From Actinomadura sp. J1-007 (GTDB lineage: Bacteria; Actinomycetota; Actinomycetes; Streptosporangiales; Streptosporangiaceae): 64,000 nucleotides of DNA. Under the pieces are notes generated by a model that saw nothing but the letters and a program-made list of their open reading frames with translations, had not been told where the DNA came from and did no database searches. This document shows, one piece after another, positions 10,061 to 19,513 of this stretch. A program made the position numbers and the translations under genes. Where the stretch lies: positions 7,415,929 through 7,479,928 of the forward strand of contig NZ_WING01000001.1 in assembly GCF_009793335.1 (NCBI RefSeq), in the 5' to 3' direction. How positions within the stretch are numbered: position 1 is the stretch's first letter; every line of letters starts with the position of its first letter.

Positions 10061-10086
10061 CCGGGAGTTGTACCGGCAACTCCCGG
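10061..10086. terminator. bidirectional hairpin terminator
   Basis: CCGGGAGTTG and CAACTCCCGG form a perfect 10-bp stem with a 6-base loop, placed between two convergent genes (ending at 10021 and 10096), so it can serve both. Confidence 0.75.
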
Positions 10087-10095
10087 GGCGCGTGC

Positions 10096-10662
10096 TTATT
10101 TCTCGATCTCGTAGCACAGAAGTGCTATGCCGTTCTCGAACCGGGTGGCCTCGACCAGCTTCAGATTCTGCCGGTCCTCGAAGACGCGCCTTCCCTTCCC
10201 GCGTGTCTCCGGGCAGACCAGCATCCGGACCTCGTCGACGAGGCCGGCGTCCATCAGGGAGTGCATGAGTTCCAAGCTTCCCCACAGCCAGATGTCCTTG
10301 CCGCTCTGCCCCTTGAGCTCCCGGATGGTGGCGACCGGGTCGCGCGTCACGGTGGCGGCGGGAAAGCCGCCCCAGGGGGCGTCGTCCAGCTTCGACGAGG
10401 CGACGAACTTGGTGAGGTTGTTGAGCTTCTCGCCGTACTCGCCCTGTTCCTCGGCGTACGGCCAGTAGTCCTTGGTCTGGGCGTAGGTGTTCGCGCCGAG
10501 AATCATCGTGTCGACCGAGTCGATGAGTCCCATCAGGCTTTCCTCGAAGGCTTTTTCGGTGGTGTCGGAGAAGGGCTCCCCTGACACGAAGCCGAGCCCG
10601 CCGTCCTCCTCGGCGGCGAAGTTGTCGACGGTGACCCACTGCTGGACCCTGAGCTTGCGCAT
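10096..10662 (-). CDS. dihydrofolate reductase family protein (RibD C-terminal-like)
   Basis: 188 residues from ATG 10662, preceded by AAGGAGA. It reads like the many small actinobacterial DHFR-family proteins: a first strand KLRVQQWVTVDN, MILGANTY, and the NADPH-site segment IWLWGSLELMHSLMDAGLVDE close to the RibD C-terminal fold (PF01872). Most such proteins are reductases of unknown substrate, not the essential DHFR, and no riboflavin or folate gene is adjacent. Monocistronic, with a terminator behind it. Confidence 0.85.
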   Translation of the reverse strand: MRKLRVQQWVTVDNFAAEEDGGLGFVSGEPFSDTTEKAFEESLMGLIDSVDTMILGANTYAQTKDYWPYAEEQGEYGEKLNNLTKFVASSKLDDAPWGGFPAATVTRDPVATIRELKGQSGKDIWLWGSLELMHSLMDAGLVDEVRMLVCPETRGKGRRVFEDRQNLKLVEATRFENGIALLCYEIEK

Positions 10663-10859
10663 GGCGCCGTTCTCCTTCTTCACGCGGCCGGTTCGTGGCC
10701 GCTCGTGCCCCGGGGACGGAGCCGGCACCGCGTTCTCGACACCCTCCGCGGCATGTGTTCCAGAACACACCAACGGTCGTGCCGCCGCCGTGGGCGCGGC
10801 GCACGGTGGTGCTGCTTCAGAGGCCCACGCGCCTCCATGGACGGTGAGGACCGAGCGGT

Positions 10860-11663
10860 TCAGGGTTTGCGGGCGACCGCGCAGAACTCGTCCACTTCGG
10901 GCGCGTCGCCGAACGGGTTCGTTTCCGGCCGCCATCGGGACAGGGGGCCCAGGCCGGGTTCGACGAGTTCCAGGCCGTCGAAGAAAGCCGCGATCTGCTC
11001 GGGGCTGCGGACGACCATCGGGACCGATCCGTTCTCGTTCCAGACGCGGATCGCCTCGTCGGTCCGTTCCCCGTGGACGGCGTTGGTGGTGTGCGTCATC
11101 GCCAGGTGGCTGCCGGACGGGATCGCGTCGACGAGCTCGCGCACGATGGCGCGGGCCTCGTCGTCGTCCCCGATGAAGATCATGATGCCGAGCATCGTGA
11201 TCCCGACGGGACGGGAGAAGTCGAGCGTGCGGGCGGCCTCGCGCAGGATCCGGCCGGGGTCGCGCACGTCGGCGTCGAGGTAGGTGGTGGCCCCCTCCGG
11301 GCTGCTGGTGAGCAGGGCGCGGGCGTGCGCGAGGACGAGCGGGTCGTTGTCGACGTACACGACCTTCGCCTCGGGGGCGGCCCGCTGCGCGACCTCGTGC
11401 GTGTTGTCGACCGTGGGCAGGCCGGTGCCGATGTCGAGGAACTGCCGGATTCCGGCCTCGTTCGCCATGTACCGGACGGCGCGGCCCAGGAACGCCCGCT
11501 GGTGGCGGGCGAGGTCGGCGATCTCCGGATAGACCCGGAGGGTCGCGTCGCCGATCTCCCGGTCGACCGGGTAGTTGTCCTTGCCGCCGAGCCAGTAGTT
11601 CCAGATCCGGGCGGGATGCGAAACCGCCGTGTCGATCTGCACCGGCTCATCGCTGTCGGCCAT
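10860..11663 (-). CDS. SAM-dependent methyltransferase, DUF574/Methyltransf_19 type
   Basis: 267 residues. The signature of this actinobacterial family is plain: an N-terminal PARIWNYWLGGKDNYPVDRE, the SAM-binding FLDIGTGLPT, VVYVDNDPLVLAHARALL, and a C-terminal LGPLSRWRPE. These proteins are abundant in filamentous actinomycetes; their substrates are unknown and they are often found beside developmental regulators. ATG 11663 is preferred to 11678 because GGAG lies 9 bases before it. The next gene in the same direction upstream is the PucR regulator, with 230 bases between, so it probably has its own promoter. Confidence 0.88.
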   Translation of the reverse strand: MADSDEPVQIDTAVSHPARIWNYWLGGKDNYPVDREIGDATLRVYPEIADLARHQRAFLGRAVRYMANEAGIRQFLDIGTGLPTVDNTHEVAQRAAPEAKVVYVDNDPLVLAHARALLTSSPEGATTYLDADVRDPGRILREAARTLDFSRPVGITMLGIMIFIGDDDEARAIVRELVDAIPSGSHLAMTHTTNAVHGERTDEAIRVWNENGSVPMVVRSPEQIAAFFDGLELVEPGLGPLSRWRPETNPFGDAPEVDEFCAVARKP

Positions 11664-11896
11664 CTGGCACCGCTCCATCGCAGGATCGTGGCTGGAGATC
11701 TTCCGTTTTCCATCCTGTCCGCACTGCCGCCTTCCGCGTGTCGAACGGCGCCCGATGGCCGACGTCGGCCGATTCGTCCCCTTCCATCTTCGCGAGGCGT
11801 CCGCGGACGAGGTGAGAATTCCGGTCGCAGGCACGGCCACGAGCGCGGCCGGAACGACACGATGAACCTTCACAACGGATTCAGTCCCCGGGGGTG

Positions 11897-13125
11897 TCAG
11901 TGGCGGGGGCCGATCCAGGCGCGCAGGGCCAGGTGGAATTCGAGGCGTTGGGCGGGGTCGTGCAGGTCTTGGCCGAACAGGGCTTCGAGTTGGCGGAGGC
12001 GGTAGCGGACGGTCTGGGCGTGCACCTGCATGCGGGCGGCGACCTCGGTGGCGTTGAAGTTGTTCTCGATGCAGGTCAGGAACGTCTCGGCCAGTTTGTC
12101 GCGGGCGTGGACGCGGGGGGAGCGCAGGAGCGGCCGGAGTTTGCGGTCGACCAGGAGGGCGGTCAGGTCGGGGACTGGCCGATCAGGGTGGCCGGGATGT
12201 GGTCTGCGGCCGTGACGGGCGATGGCGCCGAGATGACGCCTTCGCGGACGAGCGCCAGAGCGTCGTGGGCGAGGCGCAGCGACAGGGCGCAGCGGGTCAC
12301 CGGCATGGTCGGGCCGATCGCCGCGGTCCGGCCCGCCAGTGCGGTGTCCAGGGCGCGGCGGCGTCCCGGGCCGTCCGGGTCGGGGACGATGAGGCACGGT
12401 TCGTTGCGGTGGAGGCCGACGAGGGCGTCCGGCGGCAAGGCGGGACGCGGCGCGCGTTCGCCGGGCTGCCCCGACAGGGCGACCGCCGCCGCCGTCCGGG
12501 GGACCGGCCAGTCGCACTCGGCGGCGAGGAGCCGGATGTGCGCGAGTTCGGGGTCGGGTTCGATCAGCTTGTCCAGCAGTGCGCGCCGCCGGGCCTGGAG
12601 CCGTCCGGCCTGCCGGGCGCCGTCGCCGGCGTGGCCTTCGGCGGCGGCGGAGGCGAGCTGGTCGAGGTAGCCGAGCATCGCTTGCGTCATGCGTACGACG
12701 GTCGCCGAGGTGACGGGGGCGTCCAGCAGTTCCGCCCCCTCGGTCAGCCGCCGGATCGCGACGCCCGCGCCGATCCGGAACGCGGCCTGGAGCGGTTCCA
12801 GGCTGCGGCCCCGGCGGGCTTCGGCGGCGCCGATTCGGCGGAAGTGCTCGGTGACGGCCGCGGACGGCAGGTCCGGGTCGCCGAGCAGGTCCACGAAATG
12901 GCCGATGGCCCACTCGATGGAGAAGGCGAGCGTACGGGCGCATCGGGCGTCGTGGGCGCGCACGTACACGGGCAGGTCCCGTTCGATCTGCCGGACGGCG
13001 TCGCGGGCCGCGTCCGGGACGCGTTCGCGCAGCGCGCTGATCAGCCTGTCCCGGCCTCCGGCGTCCGTGCCGGAGGCCGGGAAGAGGGACGCGGCGAGTG
13101 CGGGAGGCCGGACGGAAGGCGACAT
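11897..13125 (-). pseudogene. PucR/CdaR-family transcriptional regulator (one frameshift)
   Basis: Starts at ATG 13125, 6 bases after AAGGAGA. The first about 320 residues hold a helical sensing region (EWAIGHFVDLLGDP, FRIGAGVAIRRL) and a GGDEF-like linker domain. The frame then breaks near 12173 in a C4 run; one added base lets it continue as SPDLTALLVDRKL into the C-terminal helix-turn-helix, ENNFNATEVAARMQVHAQTVRYRLRQLEALFG (quoted in parts; residues about 360-395), ending at 11897. This C-terminal HTH_30 domain is diagnostic of PucR. It lies in the same direction as, and 79 bases upstream of the coding path from, the secreted hydrolase at 13205. Confidence 0.82.
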
Positions 13126-13204
13126 GCGGTCTCCTTCTCCCAGAGGTCGCTCGCGAGGGGTGCTCGACGCCCGCGGCGCGGGTGTCGTCCGACCGGACGC
13201 GGAC

Positions 13205-14056
13205 CTAGGAGGCTTGCTCGACTCTGGCGTTGCGTTCGACCTTGAGCCAGGTGGAGCCGGAGCAGATGCCGCAGTCGGGGCCGTAGAACACCGGCCGGGC
13301 CGTCTGGTCGCCCGCGAGGTGGTAGCGGAACCAGGCGGTGGTGATGCCGCGGAACCCGCCGCCGTCGCCAACGGTGGTGAAGTGCGTGGCCCCGGCGAGT
13401 TCGGCGTAGAACGCGGGAACCTGCGTGGTGGCGGCGTAGAAGTTATGGACCCAGGCGGGACGGACGACGTTGTCGTTCTGCCCGGCCAGGTAGAGGGCGG
13501 GACCGTGGAGGGCGGACGCGGTGGCCAGCGGACCGGGCTGGATCGGGACGGTCGTGGTCACGCGCTTGTCGGCGGACGCGTTGATCGCGCCCGCGCCGCC
13601 CTGCGAGTGGCCGGTCGCGCCGACGTGGGCCAGGTCGACCCTGCCGCGGAACGGGCTGCCCGCCGTGCCGTTCAGGGCGGTGAGCCGGTCGATGCCCGCG
13701 CGCATCTGCGTCCCGGAGTTGGCGAACGCGGTGTTGGCGGCGGCCACGATGAACCCGTGGCTCGCCCAGTGCCGCAGCAGGCCGTCGTAGACGGGCGGGG
13801 TGGCGAACGTGCCGTTCCCCCAGACGATCACCGGGTACGGGGCGGCGCCCGCCGCGATGTCGCTCGGGTAGTAGAACGTCGTCGCCGCTTCCTTCTTCAC
13901 CGCCACCTGGTGGGGGCCGGGCCGCTCCCACTGGGCGGGGGACGGCGCGGTCACGGGCGCCCGTTCGGCGGTGGCCGCGGCGTGGGCGGGCGGCGCGGCG
14001 AGCAGCGCGCCGGCCAGTGCGGCGGCGAGCAGGGGGACACGGGGGATGCGGCGCAT
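13205..14056 (-). CDS. secreted alpha/beta hydrolase, PETase/chlorophyllase-like
   Basis: 283 residues from ATG 14056. Residues 1-26 are a signal peptide (MRRIPRVPLL, a hydrophobic core, cleavage after AHA), so it is exported. The catalytic Ser sits in GHSQGGAGA, the Asp probably in AGQNDNVV and the His in GATHFT; this order and the WGNGT oxyanion region match the PETase-like family PF12740. The C-terminus has a close CGIC pair that could form a disulfide. The natural substrate is probably an extracellular ester or polyester. It sits between two PucR regulators, one divergent and one in line. Confidence 0.8.
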   Translation of the reverse strand: MRRIPRVPLLAAALAGALLAAPPAHAAATAERAPVTAPSPAQWERPGPHQVAVKKEAATTFYYPSDIAAGAAPYPVIVWGNGTFATPPVYDGLLRHWASHGFIVAAANTAFANSGTQMRAGIDRLTALNGTAGSPFRGRVDLAHVGATGHSQGGAGAINASADKRVTTTVPIQPGPLATASALHGPALYLAGQNDNVVRPAWVHNFYAATTQVPAFYAELAGATHFTTVGDGGGFRGITTAWFRYHLAGDQTARPVFYGPDCGICSGSTWLKVERNARVEQAS

Positions 14057-14174
14057 GGCGGTTCCTCGGGGGAGAGGGCCGATGGGTCCGGGAGTGGCGA
14101 ATGCACAAGTTGCCACTTTCCAAGACGCTTGTCTGTGCGCATCAGGGGCAATCTTCGCGTGGAAGAATTGGGCA

Positions 14175-15320
14175 ATGTCCCGAACCGAGGACCGCATGCT
14201 GGCGCGGCTGCCCGAGATCACCCGCGCGGCCGTGGACCGCTGCGCCGCCGAGATCCCGTTCTACCGGGCGCTGCCCCGCGAGCTGCTCGACGGCGAGGTG
14301 CACAGCGCGTTCACCGCGACCACCCGGCTGATCGCCGGCACCCTCCGGGAGGAGCGCGTCCCCAACGCCGTCGAGCTGACCGAGATCATCGACTGGTCGG
14401 CGCGGCGCGCGGCCGACGGGCTGCCGCTGGACGCGGCCATCGCCGCGTACCTGGTCGCGTCGGTGACCGAGTTCGAGCTGCTCTGCGACGGGTCCGACGC
14501 CCGCGAGACGCGCCGGTACGCCGCCCACACCCTGCGCTACCTGGCGAGCGTCCTGCCCGCGGTCGCGCTCGCCCACCTCCACGAGCAGCAGCAGATCGAA
14601 GGCCAGCGCCGCGACCTGCGCCGCGACCTGGTCTCCGCGCTGCTGTCCGGGGAGCCCGCCGCCGAGCTGGCCGAGCAGTCGGGCGTGACGCTCGCGCCCG
14701 GCTACCTCGTCGTGCTGCTGCGGCTGGCGCCCGGCGAGTCCGAGCCCCGCCGGACGATCCGCCGCGTCCAGTCCGCGCTGGACGCCCACCAGCAGGCCGA
14801 CGTGCTGACCGCGCTCACCACCGACGGCGGCACGGTGCTGCTGCCCCTGACGCCGGACGCGTCCGCGCAGCTGCCCGCGCTGCTCGCCCGGATCGGCGAG
14901 GCGACCGCCCGCCCGGCCACCGCCGCCGTCGCCGCGGCGGGCGCCCTGGACGCCGTGCCCGACGCGCTCGGCGAGGCCGAGGAGGTCGCCGCCCTCGTCC
15001 ACCGCCTGGACCTGCCGCCCGGCCTCTACCGGCTCGACGACGTCCTGCTCGAATACCAGCTCACCCGGCCGGGGCGGGCGCTGACGCGGCTCGCCGCCAA
15101 GCTGGAGCCCCTCGCCGGGAACCCCGTCCTGCTGGAGACGGCCCGCTGCTTCGTCCGGCACGGGCACAACCGCAGCCGCACCTCGACCGAGCTGCGCATC
15201 CACCGCAACACCCTCGACTACCGGCTCGGCAGGATCACGAAGATCACCGGCCTGGACCTGGCCGACCCGCGCGGCGTACGGCTCCTCGACGCCGCCGTCA
15301 CCGCCCGCGCCCTGCTCTAG
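14175..15320 (+). CDS. PucR/CdaR-family transcriptional regulator
   Basis: 381 residues from ATG 14175 (MSRTEDRMLARL), after a GGAAG. The N-terminal helical domain (ITRAAVDRCAAEIPFYRALP) is an RsbT-like or DUF sensor often attached to PucR. A degraded GGDEF-like middle follows. The C-terminal helix-turn-helix reads FVRHGHNRSRTSTELRIHRN and TLDYRLGRITKITGLDL, the usual PucR end. Divergent from the secreted hydrolase at 13205 with 118 bases between, so hydrolase control is a reasonable guess. The ligand is unknown. Confidence 0.88.
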   Translation: MSRTEDRMLARLPEITRAAVDRCAAEIPFYRALPRELLDGEVHSAFTATTRLIAGTLREERVPNAVELTEIIDWSARRAADGLPLDAAIAAYLVASVTEFELLCDGSDARETRRYAAHTLRYLASVLPAVALAHLHEQQQIEGQRRDLRRDLVSALLSGEPAAELAEQSGVTLAPGYLVVLLRLAPGESEPRRTIRRVQSALDAHQQADVLTALTTDGGTVLLPLTPDASAQLPALLARIGEATARPATAAVAAAGALDAVPDALGEAEEVAALVHRLDLPPGLYRLDDVLLEYQLTRPGRALTRLAAKLEPLAGNPVLLETARCFVRHGHNRSRTSTELRIHRNTLDYRLGRITKITGLDLADPRGVRLLDAAVTARALL

Positions 15321-15415
15321 GCGCGGACGCTCGCTCGCCCTGGCCCGTGCCCACTCGGCTGGGCAGAATGTGGGGTCTGCCGCCGGTGGCGGACGTCGGA
15401 TGGGGAAGTGGACGA

Positions 15416-18400
15416 GTGGAGACTGACACGCCCCGCGAGTGGCGTTCCGGTGACGTCGTCCTGGACCTCTACGAGGTCCGCGATGTGATCCGTACGGGTG
15501 GGATGGGGCTGGTCTACCGTGTGCGGCACCGCGGGTGGGACGTGGAGCTGGCGGTCAAGGCGCCCCGGCTGGAACTGGTGGCCACCCGGCGCGGACTGGA
15601 CGACTTCGAGACCGAGGCGGCGACCTGGGTCGGCCTCCGCGAGCATCCGCACACGGTGAACTGCGTGTACGTCCGCAGGCTGGACGGCCTGCCCAGGGTG
15701 TTCGCGGAATGGCTGGACGGCGGGAGCCTGGCCGACGCCGTACGCTCCGGCGGCCTCTACACCGGCGGGCCTCGGGCGGTGCTCGGACGCGTTCTGGATG
15801 TGGCCGTGCAGACCGCGTGGGGCATCCGGCACGCGCACCGGCACGGCCTGGTCCACCAGGACGTGAAGCCGGCGAACGTGCTGCTCACCCGGGACGGCAC
15901 GGCGAAGCTGACGGACTTCGGGCTGGCGGGGGCGCGCGCCGTGGCCGGGGAGGTCGGGCTCGTACCGCCGGGCACGAGCGTGCCGGCCGGGTACGCGGGG
16001 ATGACGCCGGCCTACTGCTCGCCCGAGCAGGCGCGGGCCGCCGCGTGGAGGCGGGGCGGCGGCCGGCCTCGGGAGCGGATGGGGCGGGCGACCGACACGT
16101 GGTCGTGGGCGCTGACCGTCCTGGCGATGTTCGTGGGGCGTCCGCCGTGCCGGTCCGGGCAGGCAGGGGCCGAGGTGTTCGCCGAGTTCGTCAGGAACGG
16201 GGCGAACGCCCGGGGCGACGCCGCGGGGCTCCCTGCCATGCCGCAGGGGCTGGTGGCGTTGCTCCGACGGTGCCTCGCCCGGGAGCCGGAACAGCGCCCG
16301 AAGGACCTGGACGAAGTGGCCGCGGAACTCGCCGGGATCTATGCCGAGGCCCTCGGCGAGCCCTATCCGAGACCCGAGCCCCGGATGGCCGTACGGCTCG
16401 CGGACGAGCTGTCCAACCAGGCCCTGTCGCTGCTGGACCTGGGGAAGAGCGAGCAGGCCGAGGCGCTGTGGCGGCGGGCCGCCCAGATCGACCCGCGCAA
16501 TCCGCACGTGGCGTACAACCGCGGCCTTCACCAGTGGCGGGCCGGACGCGTGACCGACGCGCAGTTCCTCGCCGACCTGGAGGCGGTCCGCGCCGCCCGT
16601 TCCGACGACTGGAGGTGCGGATACCTGCTGGGCCTAGCGCATATGGAACGCGGCGACGCGCAGGCCGCGCGGAGCGCCTTGCGGGCCGCAGCCGCGCACG
16701 CGCCCGGCGGTGCCCGCGAGCTCACCGCCGCCCTCGCCCTGGCCGATCGCATGCCCAGGCCCGAGCCCCCGGTGGTCCTGGCCGATCGCCTCGATCCGGT
16801 GTCCGCCGTGGCCATCAGCCAGGACGGCAGGACCGGGCTCTCCGCCGGAGCAGGAACGATCCGCGTATGGGACCTGATCGACCGCCGCCCCGTGCGGGCG
16901 ATCAGCACGGCGGACGACGCGTCCGGCGAGACGTACGGCGGCGTGGACCTGGCGCTCGACGCGAACGGCGCCCGCGCGGTCTCCGCCGAGGAGGGCGGTC
17001 CCGCGCGGATCTGGGACCTCACCACCGGCCGCCTCGACCGCGTCCTCACCGACCGGGCCGAAGGCGGGCAGAGCCCTCCCGTTCAGCGCGCCGACCGGCC
17101 CATCAACCCGAACGGCCTGGTCGCCATGAGCGCCGACGGCCGCCTCGCCCTGTCCCTGCACGATGACGGGGCCGTTCGGACCTGGGACACCGCGACCGGC
17201 CGCCGCCTGAACGTTCTCAAGGAGGGCCCTGGCGGCGAGGGGTACTTCCGCTCGGTCGGCCTCAGCGCTGATGGCCGCATCGCGCTCGGGCTCGGCAAAG
17301 TGCACAGCGGCCCGTGGATGTGGGGTGACTCTGGCGTCGTTCAGGTGTGGGACACCCGCACCGGTCGCCTGCTGCGCAACTTCGGCACCGGATGCGTGAT
17401 GGCGTGGCTCAGCGCCGACGGTCGAACGGTCGTCGCGCAGGAGGGCCGCTACGCGGAGGCCCGCGTCCGGGTCTGGGACGTGGAGACGGGTCGGGAACGC
17501 TGCGCCGTCGACCGCCCCGGAGGGAGGGGCTGGAGTTTCGCCGTGAGCGGCGACGGCCGCGTTGCGCTGTCCACCAGGGAGACCGGCGTCCAGTGCTGGG
17601 AGCTGACCACGGGACGGTGCCTGCACACGTGGCCGATGGCGCGGCCGGGACCGGACTGGGGAGAACTCACGGTCGCCTTGAGCGCTGACGGCCGGGTCGC
17701 GCTCGTGGGCGACGATTCCGGCACCGTCACACTGCGGGAGGTGCCGCGCGAGGGCCCGGCCGCCGTGTGGAGTTACGTGCTCCCGCGTGCGGCCACGGAC
17801 CGGCTCCGCGGCAACGAGGAGATCAACCGCGCCCTCGACCGCACCAGCGCGTTCATGGCGGACGGCCGGTTCCAGCGCGCGGCCGATGAGATCCGCCGGG
17901 CACGGGCCGTGCCCGGCTACCGGCGGCATCTCGCGCTGCTCGACCGCTGGCAGGACCTCGCACGAGCCGGACGACGCGGCACGCTGACCGACGCGTGGCC
18001 GCGAGACGTCCTGCCCACCGTGGGCCAGTTCCGCTCCATGGTCTGCGGAACGACGATGAGCCTCGACGGCTCGCTGGCGTTGGTCAGCAACGAGCGCGGC
18101 ACGGTCAGGGCATGGGACCTGCGCGCCGGAGGACGGCACCGCAGCCTGGAGGGGCATTCCGGACGGGTCCCGTCCCTCGCCGTCAGCGGCGACGGCCGGA
18201 TCGCCGTATCGGCCGGGGAGGACGGCACCGTCCGGGTCTGGGAGGCGGAGTCAGGGCACTGCCGGCACGTACTGCGCGGCCACAGCGGCTGGGTGAACGA
18301 GGTGGCGGTCAGCGTGGACGGCCGTGTCGGTCTGTCCGCCGGAGACGACGCCACCCTCCGCGTCTGGGACCTGGAATCCGGCGAATGCCAACGCTGGCTC

Positions 18401-19051
18401 ACCGGCCACACCACCGCCGCCGCCACGCTGCTGATGGACGCAGACGGCCGCTACGCCGTCTCGTCCCCAGGATTCGACGAGGAGGGCGCGCGGATCTGGG
18501 ACCTGCGCACCGGGAATTGCCTGCGCGAGCTGCCGCAAGGCGGCGGCCACAGCTCGCTCGCCCTGAGCCGTACCGGTGAGGTGCTGTTGTCACAGCACCC
18601 GGACGGCGTCCAGGTATGGGACGTCCCGACCGGCCACCGCCGCCCCCACACCACGCCCGCCTGGCCGGGTACGGGCATCGCCCTCTCCGCGGACGGCCGG
18701 ACGATCGTCTCGACGGGCAAGGACGAGACGGGGGAGCGCAAGACGATGCTGGTCTGGGACCTGCACACCGGGCAGGGCCACCACGTCGGCGCTTACGCGG
18801 GCCCGAGCGCGCCCGCGCTCAGCGCGGACGGCCGGTTCGCGGCCACCGGCGACTGGGACGGCCGGGTCCAGGTGTGGGACCTCCACGGCGGCGGCTGCCT
18901 GCGTGTCCTGGACGGCCATGACGACACCGTCGTGAACCTCGAAATCAGCGCCAACGGCCACATCGTCACCACATTCGACCAATCCGGCGTCACCCGCGTC
19001 TGGGAACTGGACTGGGAGTACGACTTCCCCCAAGAAACCTCACGAACGTAA
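15416..19051 (+). CDS. Ser/Thr kinase - TPR - double WD40 propeller protein
   Basis: 1211 residues from GTG 15416 (VETDTPREW), with GGGGAA 8 bases before; ATG 15368 is an in-frame alternative. Residues 25-310 are a kinase with RTGGMGLVYRV, Lys in ELAVKAP near 46, DFGLA near 166 and SPEQA. The catalytic loop is HQDVKPAN: the usual HRD Arg is Gln, which occurs in kinases not controlled by activation-loop phosphorylation. TPR-like helices fill about 325-450. Then two sets of WD40 repeats (GTIRVWDLI and similar): about seven at 470-780, a helical linker at about 785-865, and about eight at 870-1205. No membrane segment. PkwA of Thermomonospora curvata is the known prototype of kinase-WD40 fusion, but with one propeller. 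Substrates unknown. Confidence 0.9.
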   Translation: METDTPREWRSGDVVLDLYEVRDVIRTGGMGLVYRVRHRGWDVELAVKAPRLELVATRRGLDDFETEAATWVGLREHPHTVNCVYVRRLDGLPRVFAEWLDGGSLADAVRSGGLYTGGPRAVLGRVLDVAVQTAWGIRHAHRHGLVHQDVKPANVLLTRDGTAKLTDFGLAGARAVAGEVGLVPPGTSVPAGYAGMTPAYCSPEQARAAAWRRGGGRPRERMGRATDTWSWALTVLAMFVGRPPCRSGQAGAEVFAEFVRNGANARGDAAGLPAMPQGLVALLRRCLAREPEQRPKDLDEVAAELAGIYAEALGEPYPRPEPRMAVRLADELSNQALSLLDLGKSEQAEALWRRAAQIDPRNPHVAYNRGLHQWRAGRVTDAQFLADLEAVRAARSDDWRCGYLLGLAHMERGDAQAARSALRAAAAHAPGGARELTAALALADRMPRPEPPVVLADRLDPVSAVAISQDGRTGLSAGAGTIRVWDLIDRRPVRAISTADDASGETYGGVDLALDANGARAVSAEEGGPARIWDLTTGRLDRVLTDRAEGGQSPPVQRADRPINPNGLVAMSADGRLALSLHDDGAVRTWDTATGRRLNVLKEGPGGEGYFRSVGLSADGRIALGLGKVHSGPWMWGDSGVVQVWDTRTGRLLRNFGTGCVMAWLSADGRTVVAQEGRYAEARVRVWDVETGRERCAVDRPGGRGWSFAVSGDGRVALSTRETGVQCWELTTGRCLHTWPMARPGPDWGELTVALSADGRVALVGDDSGTVTLREVPREGPAAVWSYVLPRAATDRLRGNEEINRALDRTSAFMADGRFQRAADEIRRARAVPGYRRHLALLDRWQDLARAGRRGTLTDAWPRDVLPTVGQFRSMVCGTTMSLDGSLALVSNERGTVRAWDLRAGGRHRSLEGHSGRVPSLAVSGDGRIAVSAGEDGTVRVWEAESGHCRHVLRGHSGWVNEVAVSVDGRVGLSAGDDATLRVWDLESGECQRWLTGHTTAAATLLMDADGRYAVSSPGFDEEGARIWDLRTGNCLRELPQGGGHSSLALSRTGEVLLSQHPDGVQVWDVPTGHRRPHTTPAWPGTGIALSADGRTIVSTGKDETGERKTMLVWDLHTGQGHHVGAYAGPSAPALSADGRFAATGDWDGRVQVWDLHGGGCLRVLDGHDDTVVNLEISANGHIVTTFDQSGVTRVWELDWEYDFPQETSRT

Positions 19052-19066
19052 GCGACCTGTCGGTCC

Positions 19067-19513
19067 CTACACAGACGCGGTGCGGGCTCTCACCGGAAGG
19101 CGACTGCGGAGAAGCCTCGGCCAGGCGGAAGGGCGGCGCACCCCGGAGAGCAGCACGGGAAGCGGGTCAGAGAACGAACGACGCGTCCGGATCACGCCGC
19201 CGACGACGGTGAACCGGTCGCAGACGCTGAACTCGACGGGCCCGCGGCCGAGGCTCGCGGTGCAGGCTGACTCGATGTAGACGGTGTCGCCTTCGACGGC
19301 TGTGCGGACGACCGTGAGCGCCATGTCGGGGAACAGGACGAACAAGCGCCGGAACATGTCCTCGATGGCCGTCACGCCGTGGGCGGTGGGGAACATGGGC
19401 TGCGTGAACGTCGCGTCCGGGGCGATGAGCGGGCGGAAGTGGTCGAGGAACGCGTTGGGTTTGGGCAGTGCCCAGCCTGCGGCGAACGCGGCGGGAAACT
19501 CGTCGGGAGTCAT
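19067..19513 (-). CDS. SnoaL-like / NTF2-fold protein
   Basis: 148 residues from ATG 19513. The cone fold of SnoaL/NTF2 is suggested by FLDHFRPLIAPDATFTQP, an AIEDMFRRLFVLFPDM helix, and strands VEGDTVYIESACTASLGRGPVEF. Members are polyketide cyclases, limonene-epoxide-hydrolase-like enzymes or non-enzymatic binders. The start overlaps the expected stop of the alpha/beta hydrolase upstream (ATGA), so the two are translationally coupled and probably act on the same compound, under the divergent TetR. Confidence 0.78.
   Translation of the reverse strand: MTPDEFPAAFAAGWALPKPNAFLDHFRPLIAPDATFTQPMFPTAHGVTAIEDMFRRLFVLFPDMALTVVRTAVEGDTVYIESACTASLGRGPVEFSVCDRFTVVGGVIRTRRSFSDPLPVLLSGVRRPSAWPRLLRSRLPVRARTASV

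Noticed and set aside
12689..15415. Open frame continuing 2.7 kb upstream of the kinase at 15416
   Set aside because: It runs antisense or out of frame through the PucR and hydrolase genes, which have real domains; its residues are low-complexity Arg/Gly/Ala typical of GC-rich shadow frames.
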